From Halomontanus rarus (GTDB taxonomy: Archaea > Halobacteriota > Halobacteria > Halobacteriales > Natrialbaceae), in assembly GCF_029338335.1 (NCBI RefSeq), contig NZ_CP119799.1: a stretch of 64,000 nucleotides of DNA; one strand, 5' to 3'. Of this stretch, positions 27,653 through 36,205 are shown piece after piece. The notes below the pieces were generated by a model. It was given only the letters and a program-made list of their open reading frames with translations. It was not told the DNA's origin and searched no databases. Each line of letters starts with the position of its first letter. Within the stretch, counting starts at the first letter, position 1. Position numbers and translations under genes: made by a program.

Positions 27653-28633
27653 ATGGAAGTGAGCGAATTCGACGTTCAAACGGCTAGTCAGCGATGCGAA
27701 GAAGTGATCGAAGAGATTCAAAAAGCCGTCATCGCCGACCGAGAGTTTCTCGAACAGGTAATGCTCGGTATTCTCGCCGGCGGGCACGTTCTCCTCGAGG
27801 ACGTTCCGGGGACGGGAAAGACCCTCACTGCGAACAGTTTCGCCAACGCGTTTGGCCTCGACTTCACGCGCATCCAGTTCACCCCGGACTTGCTCCCGAA
27901 CGACGTTTCCGGGACCAACATCTTCAACGATCAAACTCAGGAGTTCGAGTTCCAGCGTGGTCCGATCTTCGGGAACATCGTATTGGCTGACGAGATCAAC
28001 CGCGCGCCGCCGAAGACGCAGGCGGCCCTGCTCGAAGCGATGCAGGAGAAACAGGTGACCGTCGAGGGCGAAACCCGCCAGCTCCCCGAACCGTTCTTCG
28101 TTATCGCGACCCAGAACCCCGTCGAGCAGGAAGGGACGTTCCCGCTGCCGGAAGCGCAGGTCGATCGCTTCTTCGTCAAGAGCAGTCTCGGCTACCCGGA
28201 CGAGGGGGGCGAAGTCGAAATCCTCAACCGTCGTCTCGGCCGAATGGAGTCGACCCCGCAAGCCAATCAGGTTATGGACGACCCCGAAGAAGTACTCGCT
28301 CTTCAGGAGGTTCCCGAGCAGGTCCGCGTCGAGCAGGACCTCGTCATGTACCTCTCGGAAATTTGCCGGATGACCCGTGAAGATCACCGTGTTCGGGTGG
28401 GCGTCTCGCCGCGCGGAACGCAGCGACTGCTCGAGTGCGCTCGCGCTCAGGCGGTTATCCGCGGTCGCGAGTATGTCACACCCGGAGACGTGAAGGAGAT
28501 CGCCGGACCAGTGTTGGCCCACCGACTCGTCCTCACGGCGGAAGCGCAGGTCAACGACGTGGATAAACAACGCATCGTTCAGGACGTCCTCGACGAAATC
28601 CCCGTCCCGACTGTCGATGCGCCGACAGCGTGA
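27653..28633 (+). CDS. MoxR-family AAA+ ATPase
   Basis: 326 residues from ATG 27653 (the frame is open upstream but lacks similarity). Walker A EDVPGTGKT near 48-56, Walker B NIVLADEINRAPP near 107-119, sensor-1 FFVIATQNPVEQEGT near 144-158, and arginine-rich sensor-2 region near 260-275. MoxR ATPases act as chaperones assembling or activating metal- or VWA-domain complexes. 139 bases separate it from the preceding gene, so it may have its own promoter. Confidence 0.94.
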   Translation: MEVSEFDVQTASQRCEEVIEEIQKAVIADREFLEQVMLGILAGGHVLLEDVPGTGKTLTANSFANAFGLDFTRIQFTPDLLPNDVSGTNIFNDQTQEFEFQRGPIFGNIVLADEINRAPPKTQAALLEAMQEKQVTVEGETRQLPEPFFVIATQNPVEQEGTFPLPEAQVDRFFVKSSLGYPDEGGEVEILNRRLGRMESTPQANQVMDDPEEVLALQEVPEQVRVEQDLVMYLSEICRMTREDHRVRVGVSPRGTQRLLECARAQAVIRGREYVTPGDVKEIAGPVLAHRLVLTAEAQVNDVDKQRIVQDVLDEIPVPTVDAPTA

Positions 28634-28976
28634 CCGTCGAGCGTTCACGAGCACCAATTCGCGTTCCCTGAGTCGGCGGTGAGCAGTGAGACCGGAACGA
28701 CGTGTTTGTCCACGATAGCGTGCCGTTGACGGCGGGTTCGTCGACATACGCCGCCGACCGACGATCGCTCGTTTTGCGTTCCGAGCGGGACGGAATTGAT
28801 ATCGACGACGCTCTTGCGAAGTCCCTCGTCAGGGAGCGCGTACGGATTCTAGTTAGTGATAGTTCACGGAACATCGAGCGGTTCGTCCCCTCAACGATGC
28901 GGACGCCGCCCGTATAATATACAAGAAATTACATTAATCCTCAATAGTTATAGTTTTGTGTGATGTATGCACCGTC
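28634..28976. other. Intergenic region, possible short gene remnant
   Basis: 343 bases. A 71-codon GTG frame (28702-28917) reads acidic and haloarchaeal in style but matches nothing I recognise and lacks a ribosome site. The last 60 bases are AT-rich and likely hold the promoter of the lipoprotein gene. Confidence 0.3.
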
Positions 28977-29375
28977 ATGCAACGGAGAACGTTGCTCTCA
29001 GCAGTGAGCAGTGGTGCGATTATGTACAGTGCGGGGTGCCTCGGTGGAGGCGAAGACGGAATCTCCGAGGATGCCGAAGTGATCGAAGTACACGACGACG
29101 GTTTCGAACCGATCCGATTGGAAGTTGAGCCGGGAGCGACCGTCGGATGGGAACACCACTTGAGCGGCGGACGGGACATGGAACTCCGCTCGACGACGTT
29201 CGACGATGCCGCGACGGAGTGGGAACTCTCTGAACGGACCGACTCGTTCGTCGAGCGCACGTTCGAAGAGGAGGGCGTGTATCACTTTTACGAGAACATC
29301 ATCACGAAGTGGGCCGGTTGCGGAGCCATCATCGTCGGCGACGTCGAACAGGACGAACCGTTGCCCTGTGAGTAG
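28977..29375 (+). CDS. Cupredoxin-like lipoprotein without a complete copper site
   Basis: 132 residues from ATG 28977. Signal MQRRTLLSAV, lipobox SAGC (Cys21), Gly/Glu spacer, then a plastocyanin-like beta fold: VIEVHDDGFEPIRLEVEPG, TVGWEHH, and the terminal YHFYENIITKWAGCGAIIVGD. In copper proteins this last loop carries Cys-x-x-His and Met ligands; here the Cys and His positions are Glu and Ile, and only GCG occupies the Met area. It is therefore probably not a blue-copper electron carrier. Role unknown. Confidence 0.65.
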   Translation: MQRRTLLSAVSSGAIMYSAGCLGGGEDGISEDAEVIEVHDDGFEPIRLEVEPGATVGWEHHLSGGRDMELRSTTFDDAATEWELSERTDSFVERTFEEEGVYHFYENIITKWAGCGAIIVGDVEQDEPLPCE

Positions 29376-29452
29376 TTCCCCCGAGCGGGTGGCACGCCGG
29401 TCGAGCGCCCCCTCGGCAGGTTCTCGTCGATGGAATACGTCCGGAAAGAGAA

Positions 29453-29478
29453 ACACTATAGTGCGCCAACTGTAGTGT
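29453..29478. promoter_or_regulatory. Inverted repeat over the promoter of isomerase (3)
   Basis: ACACTATAGT (29453-29462) and ACTGTAGTGT (29469-29478) pair as inverted arms with one mismatch and a 6-base spacer. The left arm contains a TATA-like CTATAG about 27 bases before the ATG at 29485, so a bound protein would block initiation. Confidence 0.5.
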
Positions 29479-29484
29479 ATCGCT

Positions 29485-30219
29485 ATGCGATTCGGTATCC
29501 AATTGTACACCCTTCGAGAACTCGAGGAACCGCTCTCGGAAACCATCGAACGAGTTGGCGAAACGGCGTTCGAAGGCGTCGAATTCGCCGGTCTCGGCGA
29601 CGAACCTCCGAAGAGCGTCTCGTCCGCGATCGATCGGTCCGGCCTCTCGGTTGCCGGCGCACACATCGGTGTCGAATCGATCGCGGACAACTACGACGAA
29701 ACGCTCGAGACCTACACCGAAATCGGCTGTTCCAATTTCGTCGTCCCCTCCTACGAGCGAACCGCCTTCGAGTCGAAAGCCGACGCTCGCGAAGCCGGCC
29801 GCCGGCTGTCGTCGCTCGCCGACGAATTGGCCGGCGACGACGTGACACTTCACTACCACAACCACAGTTTCGAGTACGCCGAACTCGACGGCGAATACGC
29901 GTTCGACGTCTTTTTGGAGGCTGCAAAGGGTGTTCAGTTCGAGATCGATATCGGGTTGACGAATCGCGCCGGCGTTGATCCGCTCGAAGTGATCGAGCGA
30001 TACGGTGATCGCATCTCCCTCGTCCACGTGACGGATAGTATCTCTGGAGTCGACGGTGCCCAACACGTGGATCTGGGTGACGGAGAAGTCGACCTCGAGA
30101 CATGCGTCGACCTCTGTGAGGACGTTGGTGTCAACTGGTTACTCTTCGAACACGGCCTCACGGACGACCCGATCGCTTCTATGGAGGGGGCTGCGGAAAC
30201 GCTCGAGTCGATATCCTGA
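29485..30219 (+). CDS. Sugar phosphate isomerase/epimerase-like TIM barrel (3)
   Basis: 244 residues. MRFGIQLYTLREL start, AFEGVEFAGLG, LHYHNHSFEYAE near 119-130, FEIDIGLTNRAG near 152, LVHVTDSISG and the end WLLFEHG: the xylose-isomerase-like TIM barrel with its His/Glu/Asp metal ligands. More distant from the other two copies than they are from each other. Converges with a Gfo/Idh/MocA oxidoreductase; this pairing is common in sugar or inositol catabolic clusters, where one enzyme oxidises and the other isomerises. Confidence 0.88.
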   Translation: MRFGIQLYTLRELEEPLSETIERVGETAFEGVEFAGLGDEPPKSVSSAIDRSGLSVAGAHIGVESIADNYDETLETYTEIGCSNFVVPSYERTAFESKADAREAGRRLSSLADELAGDDVTLHYHNHSFEYAELDGEYAFDVFLEAAKGVQFEIDIGLTNRAGVDPLEVIERYGDRISLVHVTDSISGVDGAQHVDLGDGEVDLETCVDLCEDVGVNWLLFEHGLTDDPIASMEGAAETLESIS

Positions 30220-30296
30220 CGACGTCCGGTACGGGATGCGGTGATTGAGGACAGTATCGGGCCGTCGCCGATCCCGCTACGGATTGTTTTGTTCGA

Positions 30297-31367
30297 TCAG
30301 TCGTTCGTCGCTGCGGGCGTCAACGCCCCCGTCTCGACCATCGACTCCAGCGGATTGTCATCGATCTCGAGGGGGAAGTCGACTCGAGCGCGGCGGCGGG
30401 CAGACTCCCAGATTCCGAAGATGATTTCGGTCGCGTTGAGCGCGTTCCACGCGTCCAGTTCCGACCGTCGCCCCGTCTCGAGACTTTCGACGACGTCTTG
30501 GATGCCAAGCGAGATCGCCCCCGGTCCGGCCGTGTCATCTATCGTTCGTCGACTCCAGTCTTCGTCGCCGTACTGCCGCCAGCGGAGATCGGCGTCGTCT
30601 TCTGGCTCGATATCGAGGATGCCCTCGTTACCCTTTACGCGGATGAACGACGGGACGAACGAGCTTCCTGGCCCAGTTGAGATCATGCCGTGAACGCCGT
30701 TTTCGTACTCCCAGCACCCGAACGCTTGATTTTCGTTGTGGGCGCCGAAGAAGAGTTGTTCCTCCCGATAGTCGATTTCACCCATGACCCACAGCGGTGA
30801 GACGTCGCCGAGTATCTGGTTTGCGAAATCGATCGTATGCGTTCCCCAGTCGAATACGTTCGGTGGCGCCATCTCGATCCGTTGTACATCACCGATCTCC
30901 CCGGAGTCGACGACCTCGCGCGCCCGGACCCACGTTGGAAGGAAGCGCCGTTGGTGATTGAACGTGAGTTGTACGCCCTGGCGCTGGCAGACGGTGGTCA
31001 TCTGCTTTGCCCCGCCCCACGTGAGATCCATCGGTTTCTCGCAGTGAATCGCGTCGAGATCGCCTTCGTACGCGGCCTCTACGACGATGTCCGCGTGGAG
31101 GGCCGGTGGCACACAGACGGAGATGATGTCCGGGTCGACGTCTTCGAGCATGACCCGAAAGTCCTCGAAGGCGTGTGACTCCGGGATATCGAAGCGGTCG
31201 GCGAACGCCGCAGCGTTCTCCGGGACGATATCCGCACAGGCGGTCAACTCGCAGTTTTCGAGACGGCGGTATCCGTTCGCGTGTGCGTAGGCCATGGCGA
31301 ACCCGGAGGAATCCGGGTTCTCTGGATCAGCACCGGTACCAATGAATGCGACACTATAGCTCGGCAT
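30297..31367 (-). CDS. Gfo/Idh/MocA-family oxidoreductase (1)
   Basis: 356 residues from ATG 31367. N-terminal Rossmann fold (VAFIGTG, then ACADI for the ribose), the family EKPMDLT segment near 103-109, and the alpha/beta C-terminal domain with VFDWGTHTIDFANQILGD, where D and H are the usual catalytic pair. Oxidises a sugar or polyol with NAD(P). Upstream TATA-like AAGTATTTG about 28 bases before the ATG implies a leaderless transcript. Substrate unknown. Confidence 0.92.
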   Translation of the reverse strand: MPSYSVAFIGTGADPENPDSSGFAMAYAHANGYRRLENCELTACADIVPENAAAFADRFDIPESHAFEDFRVMLEDVDPDIISVCVPPALHADIVVEAAYEGDLDAIHCEKPMDLTWGGAKQMTTVCQRQGVQLTFNHQRRFLPTWVRAREVVDSGEIGDVQRIEMAPPNVFDWGTHTIDFANQILGDVSPLWVMGEIDYREEQLFFGAHNENQAFGCWEYENGVHGMISTGPGSSFVPSFIRVKGNEGILDIEPEDDADLRWRQYGDEDWSRRTIDDTAGPGAISLGIQDVVESLETGRRSELDAWNALNATEIIFGIWESARRRARVDFPLEIDDNPLESMVETGALTPAATND

Positions 31368-31492
31368 AGATTCCTGTTTGGAAGACAGTAACAAATACTT
31401 TCCCGACGCGTCGGGAGGACGGTGATGACGACGCGGCGTCGTTTGTCGAACTCGCCGATAGAGTCATATAGCGTGCCCCAGTGTCTCATCTC

Positions 31493-32608
31493 ATGCGCGA
31501 CCGATCGACCGAAAACGGGACAGAGCGTTCGCTACGGGACGTCCTCGGCTGCGTCCACGTGGGTGGTCTGTACGACTTCACCGATCGAAATTACCTGAAC
31601 GAGGGCGCAGCGACGCTCGAGGAGTTAGGAACCGATGTGATCCGGATCTGGGACAGCAACAACCAGTCACAGACGTCCTACCGATTCGATATGGACTGGC
31701 CCGACGCGTTCGAGAGCGTCACAGAGGTGCTTCGGGACGACCACGTCCGAGAGCTCTTCGATCGACCGTTTTCGACGTACGTGCTGACCAGCTACGCGCG
31801 CTCGACGCCAGGGATCCAGAACCACTACTGGCGGGACGGCGTCACTGACGAACAGTACGAGCACACTGTGACGGAGTACCGACGGGCGACCGAACACCTG
31901 CTCGAGACCTACGACGGGACGGGAAACGTCTTCGTGTTCCAGAACTGGGAGGGTGATTGGGCGATCCTCGACACGATCGAACCCGACCCGCCCGAACCGA
32001 CGACGGACGCCATCGACGGGATGACTCGGTGGCTCAGCGCCCGACAGGAGGGGATCGAACAGGGTCGAGCGAACGTCGACTCCGACGTTCGGGTACTCCA
32101 CGCCGTCTCCGTCAACCGCGTCCGCTCGGCCATGCAGGGAGACCGACGCGTCGTCAATGCGGTCGTTCCGTCGGTCGACCCGTCGCTCGACATGGTCGCC
32201 TACTCGTCGTGGGACGTACTCGTCGACGTTCGCGAACTCGAGGACAGGGCAGCGGTGACGGCTATCACTGACAGTCTCGACTTCATTCACGAGCACGCGC
32301 CCGAGCCGTCGCCGTACGTCGAATCAGTTCTCGGGCCCGGAGAGAAGAACGTCTACGTCGGCGAATTCGGCTGGGATCTCCGCGAAGACGAGGAGTACGG
32401 CATGCGAGCGATCCGACTCCTGACCGAAACGTCGATCGAGTGGGGGGCCCGGTGGCTCCTTTTCTGGCAACTGTACTCGAACGAACCCGCCGGTGAGTAC
32501 GAGGATCGGCCCGAAAACGACGACGTGAAGGGATTCTACCTCGTGAAGCCCGACGGCGACCGATCTCGAGCGTGGGACTACTTCTCCTCCGTTCTCGAGG
32601 ACGAATAA
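31493..32608 (+). CDS. Uncharacterised TIM-barrel protein, GH-A-like
   Basis: 371 residues from ATG 31493 (a GTG at 31481 is possible). Opens with DVLGCVHVGGLYDF and TDVIRIWD, the beginning of a barrel; candidate acid/base Glu in FVFQNWEGDW near 146-155 and candidate nucleophile Glu in VYVGEFGWDL near 285-294, spaced as in clan GH-A hydrolases, followed by WGARWLLFWQLYSNE. I do not recognise a specific GH family. No signal peptide. Neighbouring oxidoreductase and FGE/sialidase-like genes suggest glycan metabolism. Confidence 0.62.
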   Translation: MRDRSTENGTERSLRDVLGCVHVGGLYDFTDRNYLNEGAATLEELGTDVIRIWDSNNQSQTSYRFDMDWPDAFESVTEVLRDDHVRELFDRPFSTYVLTSYARSTPGIQNHYWRDGVTDEQYEHTVTEYRRATEHLLETYDGTGNVFVFQNWEGDWAILDTIEPDPPEPTTDAIDGMTRWLSARQEGIEQGRANVDSDVRVLHAVSVNRVRSAMQGDRRVVNAVVPSVDPSLDMVAYSSWDVLVDVRELEDRAAVTAITDSLDFIHEHAPEPSPYVESVLGPGEKNVYVGEFGWDLREDEEYGMRAIRLLTETSIEWGARWLLFWQLYSNEPAGEYEDRPENDDVKGFYLVKPDGDRSRAWDYFSSVLEDE

Positions 32609-32653
32609 TCCGGCTCTCAGCGGCTCGTTCCCGACGCGTAAAACCGGTCGTGA

Positions 32654-34618
32654 CTACCGATCGGAGTACTCGAGAAGCCAGTCGATATCGAAACGGTAGT
32701 GGAGCGAACTCGAGAGCAGGTGGACGATTCCGTCCGGCGTCTGCGTCGCCGCGAGGTACCCCCGCGGCTCCGCGTGGGTGTCGTCCGTTCGAAACGTACC
32801 CGTCCAGGCGCCGCCGTCCGTTTCACGGTCGTCTCCCGGCGTGACGAGGCGGCGAACCGGCCACGTCTCACCCTCGTCGAACGTGAGCGCGACGAACAGT
32901 CCATAGCCGCATCGCACCTCGCCGTCCGCGGTTCGGACGCGCATTCCGTCCGGATCCTCGAGTTCGTCGGCCGGGTCGGTGAAACTCGCGAGCAGGATGG
33001 GTCCCTCGTCGAGGCGGAACAGCGCCAGCCGCTGGCCGGTGCCGAGAGGCGGGAACGGGGTCGGTTCGTAGGTCCACGACCGCCCTCCGTCGGACGAGAC
33101 GCTCGCGGGGAGTCGCCCGTCGACGACGTCCCCGCGCCCGAACGCCAGTAACCGGCCGTCCTCGAGTTCGACTACACTAGCGTGAATGCCGGCGATCGAA
33201 CCGCCGATAGCCCCGTTCTCGACAATCGGTGCCGGCTGGTCGCGTCCTGGATCGATCCACGTCTCCCCGCCGTCGGCGCTTACATGGATCGCCGTCCCAC
33301 CGTTCCCCGAAGAGACGGCGTCACAGGGCTGGACGAGCCGGCCGTCGCTCGTCTCGATCGGTCCCGCGATCGCCTGATTTCGATAGCCGTAATCCGAGTT
33401 TACGAACCGCGGGTCCGACCACGTGCGGCCGTCGTCCGTACTCGTTCGGATGGCGAGCGCGAGATTCGCCCAATGGGAACCGGCTCCGACCCCGTTGAAG
33501 TGGTATATCGTCCCATCCGATGCGCGCAACAATGCGGACCCAGTCAAGTTCCGATCGGCGAGTTCGAAAAACAGGAAGGGGTCTGACCATCGTTCTGTCT
33601 TTCGGGAAAAGCGGCTCCCCAGGATCACCATCTCCCGGTCGTGCTCCGCCTCACACGAGAACCAGATCGCGAGCAGGTCACCGGATTCACACCACGTCAC
33701 GGCCGGGCAGTGGTTGTGTCCGTAGAACGGTACCGATTCCGGATTGGCCGGCTCGTCGACGAACCGTATCGGGCCCTCGAAGAATGGTTCGCCGCTCGGA
33801 GACGGTCGATCCCAGTCGTCGACAGTTCCGTCACCGCCCGGGACACCATCGTGAGCATGCTTGGGAACGACAGTATTCCGGTCCGGTTCGGCGTCCGGCA
33901 GGGGACTGAGGACGGGTCGAAATCCGATCAGCCAGTTGCGCGTCCCGGGGAGCGCGGCCGACCGATTGGCGGCGCGTAGATACTCGAGTCTCGTGTTGTG
34001 ACTGCCACCGCGGGTGACCTTCGCATATCCATCCGCCGGACCGACGGGGTCGACCCGAGGCGTATCCGGATAGCGGCCGTACCAGTCGTGACACCACTCC
34101 TCGACGAGACCGTGGCAGTCCCGGATCCCCCACGCGTTCGGCGGCGTCGTCCCCACGGTCAGGTCGGTCGGTGCCGGGTGCCAGTCGTCGCATTGTTCGC
34201 GACGATACGCCTCCGGTAACTCCTCGCCCGTATGATAGGGCGTCGTCGTCCCGGCCCGACAAGCGTACTCCCACTCGGCCTCGGTCGGCAGCCGGTACGG
34301 ATCCCCCGTCTTCGTCTCGAGCCACTCGCAGTAGGCGGTGGCGTCGTCCCAACTGACGAACACCGCGGCCTCGTCGTCGTCCGTGGAGAGACCGCGCCGA
34401 CCACGACGGGCGAGGTGGGCCTCGTCGAACATCTCGAACTGCGCGTTAGTTATCGGCGTTTCCGCGATGTAGAACGGAGTCTCGATCCGCACCTCGTGGC
34501 GGGGCCGTTCGTCTTGATTTCCGCGTTCTGCCGATCGTCGCCCCATCTCGAACGTTCCTCGCTCGACCCGTCGCATGCGCAGACCGAGCTCGTTCGTGAC
34601 CATCTCTTCGGTTGCCAT
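32654..34618 (-). CDS. FGE-sulfatase-fold domain fused to a sialidase-like beta-propeller
   Basis: 654 residues from ATG 34618. Residues about 10-237 are an FGE/SUMF1-type domain: ETPITNAQFEMF, SWDDATAYCEWL, YRLPTEAEWEYACRAGT, VTRGGSHN and IGFRPV. Residues about 270-650 are a sialidase/BNR propeller with Asp-box repeats STDDGRTW, SADGGETW, SSDGGRSW and a fourth-like TFDEGETW. Catalytic FGE has a Cys pair shortly after RGGS; here those places are Thr and Leu, so it is unlikely to make formylglycine. No signal peptide. The propeller may be a glycosidase; the FGE-like part may bind substrate. The two families in one chain are unusual. Confidence 0.8.
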   Translation of the reverse strand: MATEEMVTNELGLRMRRVERGTFEMGRRSAERGNQDERPRHEVRIETPFYIAETPITNAQFEMFDEAHLARRGRRGLSTDDDEAAVFVSWDDATAYCEWLETKTGDPYRLPTEAEWEYACRAGTTTPYHTGEELPEAYRREQCDDWHPAPTDLTVGTTPPNAWGIRDCHGLVEEWCHDWYGRYPDTPRVDPVGPADGYAKVTRGGSHNTRLEYLRAANRSAALPGTRNWLIGFRPVLSPLPDAEPDRNTVVPKHAHDGVPGGDGTVDDWDRPSPSGEPFFEGPIRFVDEPANPESVPFYGHNHCPAVTWCESGDLLAIWFSCEAEHDREMVILGSRFSRKTERWSDPFLFFELADRNLTGSALLRASDGTIYHFNGVGAGSHWANLALAIRTSTDDGRTWSDPRFVNSDYGYRNQAIAGPIETSDGRLVQPCDAVSSGNGGTAIHVSADGGETWIDPGRDQPAPIVENGAIGGSIAGIHASVVELEDGRLLAFGRGDVVDGRLPASVSSDGGRSWTYEPTPFPPLGTGQRLALFRLDEGPILLASFTDPADELEDPDGMRVRTADGEVRCGYGLFVALTFDEGETWPVRRLVTPGDDRETDGGAWTGTFRTDDTHAEPRGYLAATQTPDGIVHLLSSSLHYRFDIDWLLEYSDR

Positions 34619-34682
34619 CGTTCTTTCGCAGACGTCCGGAACGGATCGCCAAAAAGCTACCTTCGGATGTCGTTCGAACGAC

Positions 34683-35567
34683 TCAGTCGACCGATTCGAC
34701 GACGCTCGCGACGCGCTCTTCGAGTGCACTGCGTTCCCGGCCGGTAAGAGGAGATAACGGAGGGAACGGGTCACCGACGTCGACTCCCGCGACCGTCGCC
34801 AGATACTTCGTCGCCGGAACGGTCGGGAGCGACGTGAGAGCGCCAACGATCGGAAAAATGTCGTCGTAGACGAGCCGCCGTGATCGCTCCAGCTTTCCCG
34901 CCTGATGGGCCTCGTACGCCGCTGCGTAGCGAGACGGGACGGCGTTGGCCCCACCGGCGACGAAACCGTCGACGCCAGCGTCCAGTGACGCGTGTGCGTC
35001 CGCCGTTGATCCCTGCAGGACCGCGAAGTTCTCCGGCGTCACGCGTCCAAGTCGCTCGACGTGCGCGATGTCACCGCTCGAGTCTTTGATCCCAACGATC
35101 CGTTCATCGTCGGCCAATCGACCGACGAGTTTCGGCGACAGACGGTGGCCGGTGAGTCCCGGAATGTCGTACAGGACAATCGGTAACGGCGTGTCCTCGG
35201 CGATCTGTCGGTAGAACTTGAGGAGTCCGTCGTCGTCGCTTTCAAGATAAAACGGCGTGACGACCACGGTTGCGTCCGCGCCGGCGTCCGCGGCGTCCGA
35301 GACGAGCGTTCGGACGGCTTCGACACTCGTTGCGCCGCAACCGGCATATACCGGCGTTCCGTCGGCGGCATCGACAACAGTTTCGACGACGGTTTTGCGC
35401 ATCGTTCGACTAAGACTCGAGAATTCACCGGTCGTGCCGCACGGGAACAATCCATGAACGCCTCCGTCGACGAGGTGAACCGTAAGCGCGTGCAGTGTCT
35501 CGACGTCGACGTCGTTTCCGCCTGTCGACGGCGTCACGAGCGGAACGACGGCTCCTTCGATATCCAT
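34683..35567 (-). CDS. Dihydrodipicolinate synthase/N-acetylneuraminate lyase-family aldolase
   Basis: 294 residues. GTTGE at 44-48 binds the keto-acid carboxylate, Tyr133 in VLYDIPG is the catalytic tyrosine and Lys161 in GIKDSSGD forms the Schiff base. Class I aldolase of pyruvate with an aldehyde. Being in a glycan locus rather than a lysine cluster, it is more likely a catabolic enzyme: N-acetylneuraminate lyase (a sialidase-like gene is next door), or a 2-keto-3-deoxy sugar-acid aldolase (glucose dehydrogenase and an acid-sugar dehydratase-like enzyme are in the window). The sequence does not decide between these. Same strand as, and 64 bases upstream of, the FGE/propeller gene. Confidence 0.9.
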   Translation of the reverse strand: MDIEGAVVPLVTPSTGGNDVDVETLHALTVHLVDGGVHGLFPCGTTGEFSSLSRTMRKTVVETVVDAADGTPVYAGCGATSVEAVRTLVSDAADAGADATVVVTPFYLESDDDGLLKFYRQIAEDTPLPIVLYDIPGLTGHRLSPKLVGRLADDERIVGIKDSSGDIAHVERLGRVTPENFAVLQGSTADAHASLDAGVDGFVAGGANAVPSRYAAAYEAHQAGKLERSRRLVYDDIFPIVGALTSLPTVPATKYLATVAGVDVGDPFPPLSPLTGRERSALEERVASVVESVD

Positions 35568-36059
35568 ACACGTTCTCTTTCCTCGAGGCCAAAAGCGTTT
35601 TCTGACGCACTCCGTACTACTCGCCGGCCGCCCACGTCGCGGCGTTTCACAGGATACGCCGAACCGACGGTTGTAATAGATGCGGACCGTCTCGTGACCG
35701 GGGTCGTCCGAGCGACGGTCGATGCGTCTTCGTTCAAGTGTTCCATAATCGTCGCGTTGATACTGTTCGAATAGACGTCACACGGTGCGGTCTCCTCCGA
35801 CCAAACGATGACGGTAGTTTGCATCGTCATTGAGTGCGTAATGTGGTTTTTGGCACGACTATGTTGTGGAAGCAGCGAAAGAGGAGATTGATGAGTATTC
35901 CCTATGGATCCGACGCTTCTGACGGCGAGTCGAAGGTTCGAGCCCGGCACGGCACGGTATGATGCGATGTCGTAGCTGGGTGATGTGGGACGCTACTCGA
36001 ACTGCGGTACGTGCCGTAGCGAGCGTTTTATGTGATATCCGTGGCTCGTAGCGAAACGC
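35568..36059. other. Intergenic region, no gene recognised
   Basis: 492 bases. Short frames present look non-coding. CGGTTGTAA at 35668-35676, upstream of the aldolase, matches one half of the type A palindrome. The part 35740-35870 is AT-richer. Confidence 0.35.
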
Positions 36060-36205
36060 ATGGAAGAGATCACGAGCGATGACACACCGAGTAGCATCGG
36101 CCCCTTCCCTCACGCGGTTCGTGACGGCGATACTGTCCACGTTTCTAGGGGCTCGTTGACCCGAAAACGGACGAAATCGATGTTATCGCGGACGCGTCAC
36201 GATGA
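36060..36205 (+). pseudogene. RidA/YjgF-family remnant, frameshifted and truncated
   Basis: From ATG 36060 the frame reads MEEITSDDTPSSIGPF then PHAVRDGDTVHVS, a clear RidA (reactive enamine/imine deaminase) N-terminus. At about 36144-36152 similarity moves to another frame, LVDPKTDEIDVIADAS, ending at TGA 36203-36205. An intact RidA has about 125-130 residues; here under half remains and the C-terminal Arg/Glu active-site part is missing. The stop overlaps the ATG of glucose dehydrogenase, so the remnant has become its leader. Confidence 0.72.

Noticed and set aside
28702..28917. 71-codon frame between MoxR and the cupredoxin-like gene
   Set aside because: No ribosome site, no recognised similarity; may be a remnant but cannot be supported as a gene.
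34683..35567. Lysine-biosynthetic dihydrodipicolinate synthase
   Set aside because: No lysine genes nearby; sits upstream of a sialidase-like gene in a catabolic locus. Family call kept general.
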